A DNA stretch of 64,000 bases from Clarireedia homoeocarpa (taxonomy: Eukaryota > Ascomycota > Leotiomycetes > Helotiales > Rutstroemiaceae). Made by a program: the position numbers and the translations under genes. Numbering within the stretch: position 1 is the stretch's first letter; every line of letters begins with the position of its first letter. Positions 54,879 through 64,000 of this stretch are shown in pieces. Where the stretch lies: NCBI GenBank assembly GCA_001465935.1, contig LNKV01000010.1:620001-684000 (forward strand), given 5' to 3'. The notes under the pieces are model-generated. The model made no database searches. It was not told the origin of the DNA and worked only from the letters and a program-made list of their open reading frames with translations.

Positions 54879-56255
54879 ATGGCTTCTTCAACACCCCTTC
54901 CATCTTCTAATTTGGACATAACGATTGGCCTAGAAATCGAATTCGACCTCGCTGTTCTCCCAGCAACGTATGCCGACCCCCACCGAGGACACGACCGTCT
55001 GGTCTACGAACCCATCCGACAGCCAGGGGCTGAGGGTTTCAAATATCCAGAAACCGATGCATGGTACAACACCGAAGACCACCGACTATTTGAAGTCTGG
55101 GGAGGACTTTGGTCTCACAATGCCAAGCTGCATATAGCAAACTATCTCGAGGAACATGGATTCCGGGCTTGCGTCACTGAGTACAATGCTCAATATCAAC
55201 CTGTGGAGAGATGGAGTTTTGAAGATAAGTTTCGTCATAAGATTTGGAAGGTCGCGGATAAGCAGAGCTTGCATCCGCCTGGGTACCGACATGGGTACTT
55301 TATGCTTCCTATGGAACTTCAAAGTCCCCCTCTTCGCTTCAGCGAGATCTCATTAGAGCAGGTTCGTCATGTTCTAAAGCTTATTTCGGAGCGTTATATG
55401 GTTTTTTGTGATTTGGATACTTCAATCCATATTCATATCGGTAATTCAGGTAGGGAATTCCCTCTCGAAACAGCTATTAACTTCTCCTTGTTAGCATTTA
55501 CGTTCGAGCAACAAATCCTGCGGGTGCATCCTCCCAGGTTTCAAAACTACCACGGTCATGAAGTTTTGTACCCTCCTTTAATCAACCGACTGTCCAACGT
55601 TAGCGCATTAGCTGCTGTAAAGCACCACAACACCCCAGTATTTGCGTTGGAAACCATAGCTGCTTGTAAATCACTAGACGAGCTCGTCTTCTACGCCAAA
55701 AGCACCATCTCTCCCCACAGACTAACCTATAACCTGCTTGGCCTGTCGGACATGTTCCGTACTGAAGCACCGCACGACGCTGATCCATTTAAACAAACCG
55801 CCGAGTTCCGCCAACACAACTCGCATTTCGAAGGCGAGGAAGTCACGCATTGGATCACTATTTGCGCGGCTTTTCTCCGCAAGGCGCATGGGAAAAGCAC
55901 GGCAGATATACTTGAAATGTGCCGCTATATGGTAACTCAGTACCCAGGGGATTATTCGCTCGAGTATGTGTTGTCGTTTCTGGATTGTCCGGCGCAGGCA
56001 ACCTATTATTCTACACGTAAGTTTCCGACGAATGTGACGTCCAGGGAGAATAGGTGGGATAGAGCGATTGCTTATGGGCCGATCAATAGGGATGAACAAA
56101 TGAATTACCCGGGGTGGTCGATTGATGAACTGCAGGGAGGACCGGAGAATCGTCCTAGGTTGCCGCCGCGTGATCCTGGGGCGAGAATCCTGAGCCTGAG
56201 CCTAAGATTGGGGCCGAGTTATCCGGAGCAGGATTATGTTGAGAAGGAGCAATGA
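54879..56255 (+). CDS. Amidoligase-family protein (GCS-like fold)
   Basis: Single exon, 458 residues, ATG at 54879 preceded by a CAACACGACC leader. The protein matches the putative amidoligase family, ATP-dependent enzymes related to glutamine synthetase and gamma-glutamylcysteine synthetase that form amide bonds. Visible signatures are IGLEIEFDL (Glu19 and Glu21, metal ligands in relatives), MELQSPPL (145-152), DLDTSIHIHIGN (178-189, His184 and His186), INFSLLAFTFEQQILRVHPP (200-219) and QTAEFRQH (306-313, Glu309 and Arg311). All main motif positions of the fold are present, so it should be active. No signal peptide or membrane segment, so cytoplasmic. Substrates of fungal members are, as far as I know, not established. 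Neighbours (secreted GH95, UPF3) give no pathway. The lack of introns contrasts with most genes here and may hint at a bacterial origin. Confidence 0.85.
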   Translation: MASSTPLPSSNLDITIGLEIEFDLAVLPATYADPHRGHDRLVYEPIRQPGAEGFKYPETDAWYNTEDHRLFEVWGGLWSHNAKLHIANYLEEHGFRACVTEYNAQYQPVERWSFEDKFRHKIWKVADKQSLHPPGYRHGYFMLPMELQSPPLRFSEISLEQVRHVLKLISERYMVFCDLDTSIHIHIGNSGREFPLETAINFSLLAFTFEQQILRVHPPRFQNYHGHEVLYPPLINRLSNVSALAAVKHHNTPVFALETIAACKSLDELVFYAKSTISPHRLTYNLLGLSDMFRTEAPHDADPFKQTAEFRQHNSHFEGEEVTHWITICAAFLRKAHGKSTADILEMCRYMVTQYPGDYSLEYVLSFLDCPAQATYYSTRKFPTNVTSRENRWDRAIAYGPINRDEQMNYPGWSIDELQGGPENRPRLPPRDPGARILSLSLRLGPSYPEQDYVEKEQ

Positions 56256-58338
56256 GGTATCAGGTAGCTTTGACTTTCATTCATTCTCTTTTGTTTGTTG
56301 TTGCGTTCCTTTACCTTCTTTGTGCGGAAGTCTTTCATCTCTATGGCGCCCCGTAGATTCTTTAGTAGTCGCTCTGGTAGCTAGGCAAATGCATCTCTTA
56401 ATCTTCTCGGCAATATAAACATAAATTCAAATGACTTTTGCTAATAACGTCCGTCCCTGCGTCCCGAGACTCACCCTGTCACGAGGCGAATCTATAGTTT
56501 TAGAATCACAAATCTTTTCTTAGTAAGTTTATAAAGTTGTTATTAACATGTTAATTTCTTTAACTGTTTCTCACTCAGGAGACTACTTAGTGACAAGAAA
56601 AAGAATATAAGTTAATCGATTATATTATTGATTGTTTCACCACTGTTTCTGTTATCTTCTCCTGTTTAATTGCAACTATTAAAATCTTTTCAAAATTCTG
56701 AGCACATGAGGAAAAGTCCTATTACGAAATAATATAGCTCCAAATTTTGACGACACTTGAAGAAGAAAAGAATATAATCCGGAAATTTCACCGATGCAAT
56801 AAAAGAGTCTATATGTTTCAGTGCTTAGTAATGTATATTAGCCTAGATAAAATTTACTATGTTCATACCCGGGCTTGTTATATTTTACTTAACCACGATT
56901 CTCAAGCTTAGTCACGCGTGTGATGTAGTAGTATGTTTCTTAAACATTCTATGTAGGTGCGGCAGCACGCTGGTCCCCAGAGCGCTCCTCGTCTCCTTCC
57001 ATATCGCGACGATAATATTGACAGGTCCACTAAAGTATTGGTGCAAGGCTTGCCTCCTGGCGTGCCTAGATCATACCGTGCTCTTGCAGATTATGGCTAT
57101 GTCCCGGCATTCAATCACCTCGCCCTCTAAACCAAACTAAATATATATATATATATATATATATATTTTATATGTCACGTAGAACGCGATCCATGTTAGC
57201 ACCTTGTGTGTCGATCCTGACTACGATACAACGAAGAGCTGACATCCATACAAGGTGCTCTAATATCATTTCTACCACCTCACTCCATTCCATCATCATT
57301 CTCAAAGCAGTCGGCGTCTTCTGCGACACCCAGCCCATGTATAAACCGTGACTATAGATAATGAATATGAACATCAACCCACGTGGTGCCTCTAGAACCA
57401 ATGCTCGGGGATCATATCCGGTCTTGAGGCTTGGCATAACCGAATGGCAGAGAAGGCTGCAATGATCTCCTTCTGGAATTGGTGTGACACCGTCCCTCCA
57501 TAACTATATTGAAACTAACCCAAAAGTATATGTGATATCCCATCTCTTCACGTGAATAATGGACCCTCAACATAGCGGTGCAGTTACTCTGTCCTCGTGT
57601 TGAGGATGAGGAATGTGAATAATCCTGGTGATCGAAGATCGTTAGACCTGATATATAGGATGGACTGATTCGCGAGACTTTGTAGCCCCAAGACAATAAA
57701 ATGGAGTTTTGACACATCTGCTTGATAGGTAAGTATATATGGTCTCAGTATTGAAGCTCTTAGCCTACTTAAATAACTAGGTGTATGCTGTTTTTATATC
57801 GAAAAAATGCGAAATTAATTAAATGTGAAACGAATCTATGATTTGGCGCCAAGGAGTCAAAATTTTTTTCCCCATGTAAACTTAGTGAAGACGGGGCTTG
57901 TCTACATATTCAAAGCAGATAATTTGATTATCGTAAGCTCGGTGTCTAATAAAGTACTGGAAATTCTGAGAAATACATTATTCTCATCGCTAGGCAATAG
58001 ATGTACCGGGCTCTCCCGAAAGGCCTTCTTATAACTTTTGGCCCCCGCGCATGCACTTCATGTTTTTGTTCTCCTGTGCCGCAACGTATGGCCTCGCCAC
58101 ATGTGAAGCATGTCTTCTCAATATCTGCAATACATGATACATTCCTTGATAGTGGGCCATACAGGAAATGCTTTCAGTCGCCTCCACGACAATTGCCACT
58201 CAACCTCAAAGCTTCGTTGGATTTTGATTATCCTGACTTTGCACTCGCTATTCATGATGCAAGGCTGTTGCATGCGATGGATGATCACCATCACAGTAAG
58301 AATCTAGACCGTCGAAGGATCCATTAATTTTCAAACAT
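56256..58338. other. AT-rich intergenic region
   Basis: About 2.1 kb, noticeably AT-rich at 56400-56880 and 57720-57980, with many stops in all frames. This could reflect degraded repeat DNA. The last 80 bases are 3' untranslated region of UPF3. No gene recognised. Confidence 0.5.
57141..57166. repeat. (AT)13 microsatellite
   Basis: Thirteen perfect AT dinucleotides inside the AT-rich spacer. Confidence 0.92.
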
Positions 58339-60218
58339 TCACTTTCCAGCCGGCCCTGTAGGAGCAGAAGGCGGTGCCTTTGAAGTATCGGCAGACGCAG
58401 TATTTGCATTCGCACCACCCCGTCCTCCACCACCGGCTCTACCACCCCTCCTGCTCATAGATCCACCTCTGCCACCACCACGAGCAGGAGGTGTAACGGC
58501 CGCTGGAGCTCTAGCAGCTGGCGCAGGGCGTGGTTGAGAAGCCCCTTTTCTTTGCAGGACATGAACGGTACCCTGAGCAACAGAAATAGGATTCGCTGCC
58601 ATGGCTTTCTTTAAACCTTCTGGATCTTCAAAGTCTGCATAGGCAAAGCCCTTCTTCTTGTCTATTTCAACCATTGTAACTTTACCGAACTTTTCCAGGG
58701 CTTCCTGTAGTAAGGGTTCTGTTACACCTTGAGATGGGTTGGCATGTTTGATGAAAGCTTGTCGGGCACCTTTGGTAGGCACATCTACTTTGGCGGCGCG
58801 GTTGGGAGTAGATTGTTGAGGAGTCGCTGAGCCACCTGGTGTGGCTTGAGTAGCTGCAGTTGGCTGTGAAGCGGGGGTAGCGGGAGTAGCGGGAGTAGCG
58901 GGGGTAGCGGGTCGTGCCTCTGGCTTTCGGAGTAACACCATTGGAGTTGTGGGGGTTGCGGGTGTAGATGTTGTCTTACTTGACGCTGCTTCAGGATTAT
59001 TGTTTTGATTTCCTCTTCGGTTTCGACGACTGTTGGATTGAGCACTTGGAGGAGTGGCTCCTACTTTTGGACCAGTAGGAGTTACCGGTGTAGACGGTGA
59101 TGAGGCGTTATTGTTTTCGGCCGTAGCCTTCTCCGCAGCCTCTGCTTTTACCGCGGCTGCTGTATCACGTTTGATGCGACGGTGCGCTTGTGATGGATTA
59201 AGACCAAGGTCTCGTCGAAGCATGCGCACATGAGCAGCTACTACTGCTTGCCTTTCATTCGCTGGAATCTTGGATGTATCTAGCTTGGGAACAGCCTTCT
59301 CTGCAGTGCCTGCCTCAGATGTTGGAGCAGATGATGATGGCGACGCAGTAGTAGTCTTCTTGGCAGCCTCTCTGTTGAGAATTTTAACAGCTTCCTGACT
59401 GGCCGCCACCTTTTCAGCTTTAGTATCCTTGCCCGACTTCTTTCCGTCGTCGGTTGAACTTGCACCATCCTTAGCTTTAGCCTTTGCCGTTTCCTGTTTC
59501 TTGGCCGCTTTTGCTGCAGCCTCCTTCGTCTTGTTCGCTTTCTTATCTTTCAAGAATTGGACTAATGGAGTTACAGTAACTTTCTCTGACTTTCCTCCAG
59601 TTGCATCATCACCCTCCTCATTAGTTGTGTCTTTGGCGCTCGTTGGGTTCGCAAGCCCTTCGAGGAATGCCATAAATTCGGGATCTTGGTCTATGGTTCC
59701 GGCACGAGCATCAGTGCGACGTCTTCCTCCAGGCACTCTGCTATGCAGCGCAAACTCGACGGTTGGTGGTCCAATAAGACAAAGACTTGTATGAGTGTTC
59801 TTCGCATCCTCAAAATTTGATGTGCGCACGAAGTCGGAAAGCGGTAAAAGGTAGTCGCTGCTTGTCAAATGCAAATATGCTCTAGAGGGTCTCGATGGCT
59901 TCGAGGGACTGTAATAATCACTTAGTATGTGTCGCATATAGGCACTCGTATCGCATACTCTTTAGATTCCTTCCCAGGTTTATATTGAAACCAGTCTATC
60001 TTGCCATTCCCAAGCCTCCACTCATCGCCAAGGATAGATACGAATTCTGACTCTGTGAGACCAGGAGCCAATCTCCGAACAATGACTTTCGTTTTAGGAC
60101 TTGCTGGTTTCATGGCGGGCTGCTTAGGATTATTCGTAGAACTTTGCGATGTGTTTATAGAAAGCAGGCCGTTCGTCTGGGCGCCACGAGCTCCGGCTTG
60201 CACAGTTGAAGAGGCCAT
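58339..60218 (-). CDS. UPF3: Nonsense-mediated decay factor Upf3 (Smg4/UPF3 domain) with C-terminal RRM and RGG tail
   Basis: Predicted exons are 60218-59959 and 59908-58339, giving 609 residues. The 49-nt intron (GTATGC, ACTAAG branch, TTACAG) is needed to join the domain. Upf3 links exon-junction or mRNP signals to Upf2 and Upf1 in destroying mRNAs with premature stops. The N-terminal Smg4/UPF3 domain spans about residues 38-170 (KVIVRRLAPGLTESEFVSIL; WFQYKPGK; SRAYLHL; PTVEFA). A Lys/Ala/Glu-rich and then Thr/Pro/Ala-rich linker follows, including a PAT repeat. A second RNA-recognition-like module lies near 480-560 (AFIKHANPSQGVTEPLLQEALEKFGKVTMVEI; KGFAYADFEDPE). The end is RGG-rich. The extra RRM and RGG tail are absent from yeast Upf3 as I know it. 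Divergent from SIT4. Confidence 0.9.
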
Positions 60219-60534
60219 TCCTGATAGTGAATGCTCGAATCGACTCGGCGGTATTTAAATCTGCAACACTCTTAGATCTCACATGTCCATTGGAAAATGT
60301 CAAAGTTAAATGACCAATGAAGAGCGAGTCCGTTATACGAAACCGAGCTTTCGTGGCACGAGAATCATTGTCATGAACGAAGATATAAAATTTAGAATTC
60401 CACCTCAATGATGTAGGAAGTTGGGAGCTGGAGGGGCCATTTACTGACTGTAGTCGGTATTCTAGAACGCCGATATTACGGTTATGTTTTTAGAACCTTT
60501 GGTCGACTAACTCGAGTAACTTGCCGAACTAGGC
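60219..60534. promoter_or_regulatory. Bidirectional promoter of UPF3 and SIT4
   Basis: 316 bp separate the two divergent start codons. No TATA box is obvious, as is usual for housekeeping pairs. Confidence 0.5.
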
Positions 60535-62051
60535 ATGGTGTCTACCATGCAGGACGACTGCAGTGAGGGCAACATATCATCTGAGTCTGAATTCTCAGAC
60601 TACGATCACGACTACGACCACGACCTCGACAGAACTGACCTCACGGATAGCCAAATATATCACTTCAGCAAAATGACTGCACCGGTTCCAAGACCTGGCC
60701 CTGCGAAACTGGGTCCGCGATCCAGCTTACCCGAATGGCTCGCAGAAGCAAAGCAATGCCACTATCTACCAGAATCAGCCATGAAACAGCTCTGCGAGAT
60801 GGTGAAGGAGTGCCTGATGGAAGGTATATGGGCCTTGAATGCATTACGGGCATAACAATGTGCTGATCTTCTTCGCCTCACAGAGTCTAATATCCAGCCT
60901 GTCGCAACACCTGTTACAATCTGCGGCGACATCCACGGCCAATTTTACGATCTTCTTGAACTATTTCGAATCGCTGGCGGCATGCCAGGCGAAACCAATG
61001 TACAAGCACCAACCACCGTCATCAACAGCGATGCTCTCGAACCACCTACCGAAATTACTGATCCTAAACTAAGGAAGAAGATTCGTAGTACTTCCGATAG
61101 TGGGGTTGAGAGCGCAAGTGGAGAAGATGACGACGATGAACCTCGCGGTCGCCCACGAACAGCAGGTGGCTCAAGTCGTGGGGCAAGTTCGGGCAGAGAT
61201 TCTGGAATCAATATTGGTGCCAATCAGGTTTCCGGAACTGGCAATCAGAACTTCATATTCCTTGGAGACTTCGTCGATCGTGGATATTTCAGCTTAGAGA
61301 CCTTCACTCTGTTGATGTGTCTCAAAGCTATGTAAGCTTCCATCTCGGCGGTTGTACGATTTTTTGCTTACGGTCTTAGGTATCCTGATAAAATTACCCT
61401 TGTTCGCGGAAACCACGAATCTCGTCAAATTACACAGGTGTACGGATTCTACGAAGAATGTCAACAAAAGTACGGAAATGCGTCTGTTTGGAAATCATGT
61501 TGTCAAGTTTTTGACTTCCTTGTACTTGCCGCTATTGTTGACGGCGAAGTGCTCTGCGTTCATGGCGGTTTAAGTCCGGAAATCCGCACGGTTGATCAAA
61601 TCCGGGTTGTCGCAAGAGCGCAAGAAATTCCCCACGAGGGCGCTTTCTGTGACTTGGTCTGGAGTGATCCCGAAGATGTCGATACATGGGCTGTCTCTCC
61701 CCGTGGCGCTGGATGGCTTTTCGGAGATAAAGTCGCAAATGAGTTCAATCATGTTAATGGTTTGAAACTCATTGCCCGTGCTCATCAATTGGTCAATGAA
61801 GGTTACAAGGTATGATAGCCCAAATACTTTCATCAATACCCCTTTCTAACAAATCGCAGTACCATTTCGCTCAAAAGTCAGTCGTAACAGTCTGGTCCGC
61901 ACCCAACTACTGTTACCGCTGCGGCAACGTGGCTTCCATCATGAATGTTGGGGAAGACCTAAGTCCCAAGTTCAGTATATTCAGCGCAGTACCTGAAGAC
62001 CAACGAGCTGTCCCAGCAGGTCGTAGAGGTGCTGGAGATTACTTCCTTTGA
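60535..62051 (+). CDS. SIT4: Ser/Thr protein phosphatase of the Sit4/PP6 type with an 87-residue insertion
   Basis: Predicted exons are 60535-60823, 60884-61331, 61380-61809 and 61860-62051, giving 452 residues. Sit4/PP6 phosphatases work with SAP-type subunits in cell-cycle, TOR and stress signalling. Core text is closest to Sit4/PP6 rather than PP2A or Ppg1: EMKQLCEMVKE-like segment, LLELFRIAGG, EFNHVNGLKLIARAHQLVNEGYKYHF and WSAPNYCYRCGNVASIM. Metal motifs are intact: GDIHG (111-115), GDFVDRG (224-230), GNHE and the later His residues. The end GDYFL resembles the methylatable YFL tail. Residues 132-218, between GGMP and NFIFLGD, form a Ser/Gly/Asp-rich insertion not found in yeast Sit4. 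The N-terminus has an acidic His/Asp extension; a later ATG at 60673 would remove it. Confidence 0.92.
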
Positions 62052-62603
62052 ACCAAAGCATACTATACGCTAATCACGTTCGTTTTCAATCATTTCTTGC
62101 ATGTATATGCTGGATATTTCGATTTATAGGCGTTCTTCGGAGACCGGAATTTGTGTTTTCTTTTTCTTTGGTGCGGGAGGATAGGGCGTTTTTAGGGACA
62201 TTACCCTGTACAACATTATATGTCGTTGCTTGTTATACCGTGTGCATGAGATGGACTGGAAGGGAGGCAAAGAGATTTGCTCTAATTTGGTATTTATGCA
62301 TACATATGATTGATGATGCTATGCCTTGGGATGAACGTCGATATGAGATAATGCATGAGTGGCACGGGTGCTGCTAAGCGCATCTGGCATACGTACGAAG
62401 TGAGATAGAAATGCCGGGATGGACAGGGCTCTTCCCGTGTTAGGAAGTAGATAACTCACAGAAGATTGAGTAAACCAGTTCTAAAAATCACAATTCCGAA
62501 CTACATCAGCAGATCTATCAATAATTTGATGAAACTACCGTAGTGGCGAAGAAAACACTGTTCTTTATTCTGAATCATCAACGATCTTGCAAAAACTAGA
62601 ACC
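62052..62603. other. Convergent 3' intergenic region
   Basis: Holds the 3' ends of SIT4 (+) and the PNPOx-like gene (-). No gene recognised. Confidence 0.55.
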
Positions 62604-64000
62604 TCAACACCCCCACAACACGCACCAAAGCCCCATCGGATCCTCCCTCTTCCCATACAACCTCCACATCAAATCCGCTCGCTCTCTCATCCCACACGCT
62701 CCCCCCTTCGCCTCTTGATTCAACACAAACAACAACATACCCATCATTCCTAACAATACCCCCATCACCAACCCCAAGATCAAGCCCCTCCACTCCCCCG
62801 CTATCGTCGAGCGGAGCGAATGAACCATCTCGGAAAGATACAGAAGAACGGAAGAGTTGAAATGACGCTCGCGACGCGCGGCTCGTAAGCCGGGGAGAGA
62901 ATCGAGGGAGTAGGCGTTCTCGACACGGTGCCAAGTGGTTAGTTCTTGCTTGGATACTCTTTCAGATGCCCAGTGGCCGAGGGCTTTGCGATCGGTCCAG
63001 GGTCCTGGTGGGGTGGAGGGTGGGGATGGGGGTGAGGCGTTTTTGGAGTTGGGAGAGAGGGAAGAGGAGATTATGGGGACGGCGTAACCGCAGGAGGTTT
63101 GGACCTGGTTGGGGTTAGCTTTGGGGTTTGGTCTTTTGTGGTGAGAGAAGGGAAGGTTTGAGGATAGGTGATGTGTGAGGGCGTAAGATATATTTTGTAC
63201 CTTCCAAACATCCAAGAGAATGATAGCGCGTGCTCCATCAGGTTTGGTCTTCTTCATTTCGGCGAGCAAGACAGGGAATTTAGGTGTGTCCCATTCGATA
63301 ACATGGCCGGTGCAGAAGAAGCGGAGAATGCGGGGTGAGGAGGTGAAAGAGCAGAACATTATTGTTACACGCTGGTTTTCTGCGGGAAAGATGAATAAAG
63401 TGATTAGCTGACGCTGCTGGGATGTGCGAGTGAAATGGAGTGAGGAATATGACTGGTCAATGAATGAGGGGGCAAGGGAGCAAATGAGAAAGGGGGTCAT
63501 GGGTGAAAGGAGGCAAAGATAGAAGAAAGGCGGAAACAGAGAAGAACAGTAGAAGAAGACGGAAAGGGGACGAGGATGATAGGCTTACCATAGATGTGAC
63601 TTATGGTCTCAATACCTGAGCCGGTAGCATCAATGCTGACCAAGGAGTATGTGTTAGTAGACGTATGTAAACGAGCAGAAAGGAGACAAGCATAGGGCGT
63701 GGTGACTGCATAGAACAAGAATGCGAACTAATAATAGTAAAGCATAGGTGAAGGCAATTCATCTTAAAACTGCTTCTCAAACTATCACCCTCGCGATGTA
63801 CAGGATGGTGAGGCTCCCAGCCTCCATAGTAGATGCATGCAAGCAGCGCGACTACTAGTGATGACTTGTTGAAACGACAAAGCATAGAACCACTCACTAA
63901 GCACATTTATTCGGTCCCAGTATCGTGAAAGTAGAGCTAGGCAGACCTTTCGGCGACACATTGACATGCTTCCCACGAGTTGGTGCCGAGGCCGTGAAGA
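62604..64000 (-). CDS. Pyridoxamine-phosphate-oxidase-fold protein with C-terminal membrane segment (5' end missing)
   Basis: The gene runs off the window end. Visible exons are 64000-63898 (partial), 63635-63589, 63379-63201 and 63104-62604, about 276 residues. The protein belongs to the split-barrel FMN-binding PNPOx-like group: KHVNVSPKGL, AYIDATGSGIETISHIYENQRVTIMFCSF (across introns) and PRILRFFCTGHV match the flavin-binding barrel. VQTSCGYAVP and RVENAYSLDSLPGL are typical of the fungal and bacterial subgroup. Introns are 262, 209 and 96 nt, longer than elsewhere in the window. After the barrel, residues GLILGLVMGVLLGMMGMLLFVL form a strong membrane helix near the C-terminus, unusual for this fold. 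Enzyme activity is not known for this subgroup; a true pyridoxal-phosphate role should not be assumed. Confidence 0.85.

Noticed and set aside
60535..62051. Ppg1 or PP2A identity for the phosphatase
   Set aside because: The insertion position recalls Ppg1, but the C-terminal segments (ARAHQLVNEGYKYHF, RCGNVASIM) and EMVKE region are closer to Sit4/PP6.
62048..62377. 109-codon frame after SIT4
   Set aside because: Lies in the probable 3' untranslated region and has no recognisable features.

Overview
The window looks like nuclear DNA from a filamentous ascomycete (Pezizomycotina). Most genes are split by short introns of about 50-130 nt with GTATGT- or GTAAGT-like donors and CTAAC-like branch points. 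The gene set (NRC-2-type AGC kinase, Zn2Cys6 regulator with fungal-specific domain, GH95 fucosidase, secreted intradiol dioxygenase, Ser/Thr-rich wall protein) fits a saprotroph or plant-associated fungus. A leotiomycete such as a Sclerotiniaceae relative is my guess from overall resemblance and is not proven. Exon joins were worked out by hand from splice signals, reading-frame continuity and family motifs.

Layout. 0.8-4.9 kb: KCS1 inositol hexakisphosphate kinase. 6.2-7.0 kb: a three-exon secreted cysteine-rich protein. 8.2-10.6 kb: two charged, unrecognised genes, the second interrupted by an in-frame TAG. 10.6-15.1 kb: low-complexity intergenic DNA. 15.1-18.0 kb (-): DENN-domain coiled-coil protein. 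18.0-24.2 kb: gene-poor DNA with a stack of unrelated tandem repeats, a 49-A tract and a tRNA-Trp. 24.2-30.1 kb: secreted intradiol dioxygenase, FAD monooxygenase and Zn2Cys6 regulator, possibly a small aromatic-compound unit. 31.8-35.8 kb: large repetitive Ser/Thr-rich wall or adhesin-like protein, followed by a decayed WSC-domain fragment. 36.7 kb: intron-containing tRNA-Asn. 37.3-41.1 kb: TRM7 and MAK5, divergent from a 209-bp promoter. 41.5-43.8 kb: SDR oxidoreductase and ribosomal protein L26. 47.8-49.9 kb: NRC-2/Fpk1-type kinase. 51.8-54.3 kb: secreted GH95 alpha-L-fucosidase. 54.9-56.3 kb: amidoligase-family protein. 58.3-62.1 kb: UPF3 and SIT4/PP6 phosphatase, divergent. 62.6-64 kb: PNPOx-fold protein with a C-terminal membrane segment, cut by the window edge.

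How the genes relate. Housekeeping genes sit in compact head-to-head pairs (TRM7/MAK5 in tRNA and ribosome biogenesis; UPF3/SIT4 in mRNA surveillance and signalling). Accessory or secreted genes are flanked by long, repeat-rich spacers. The best candidates for new biology are the secreted cysteine-rich protein, the fungal amidoligase, the two-module repetitive wall protein, and the oxidoreductase pair with its regulator.
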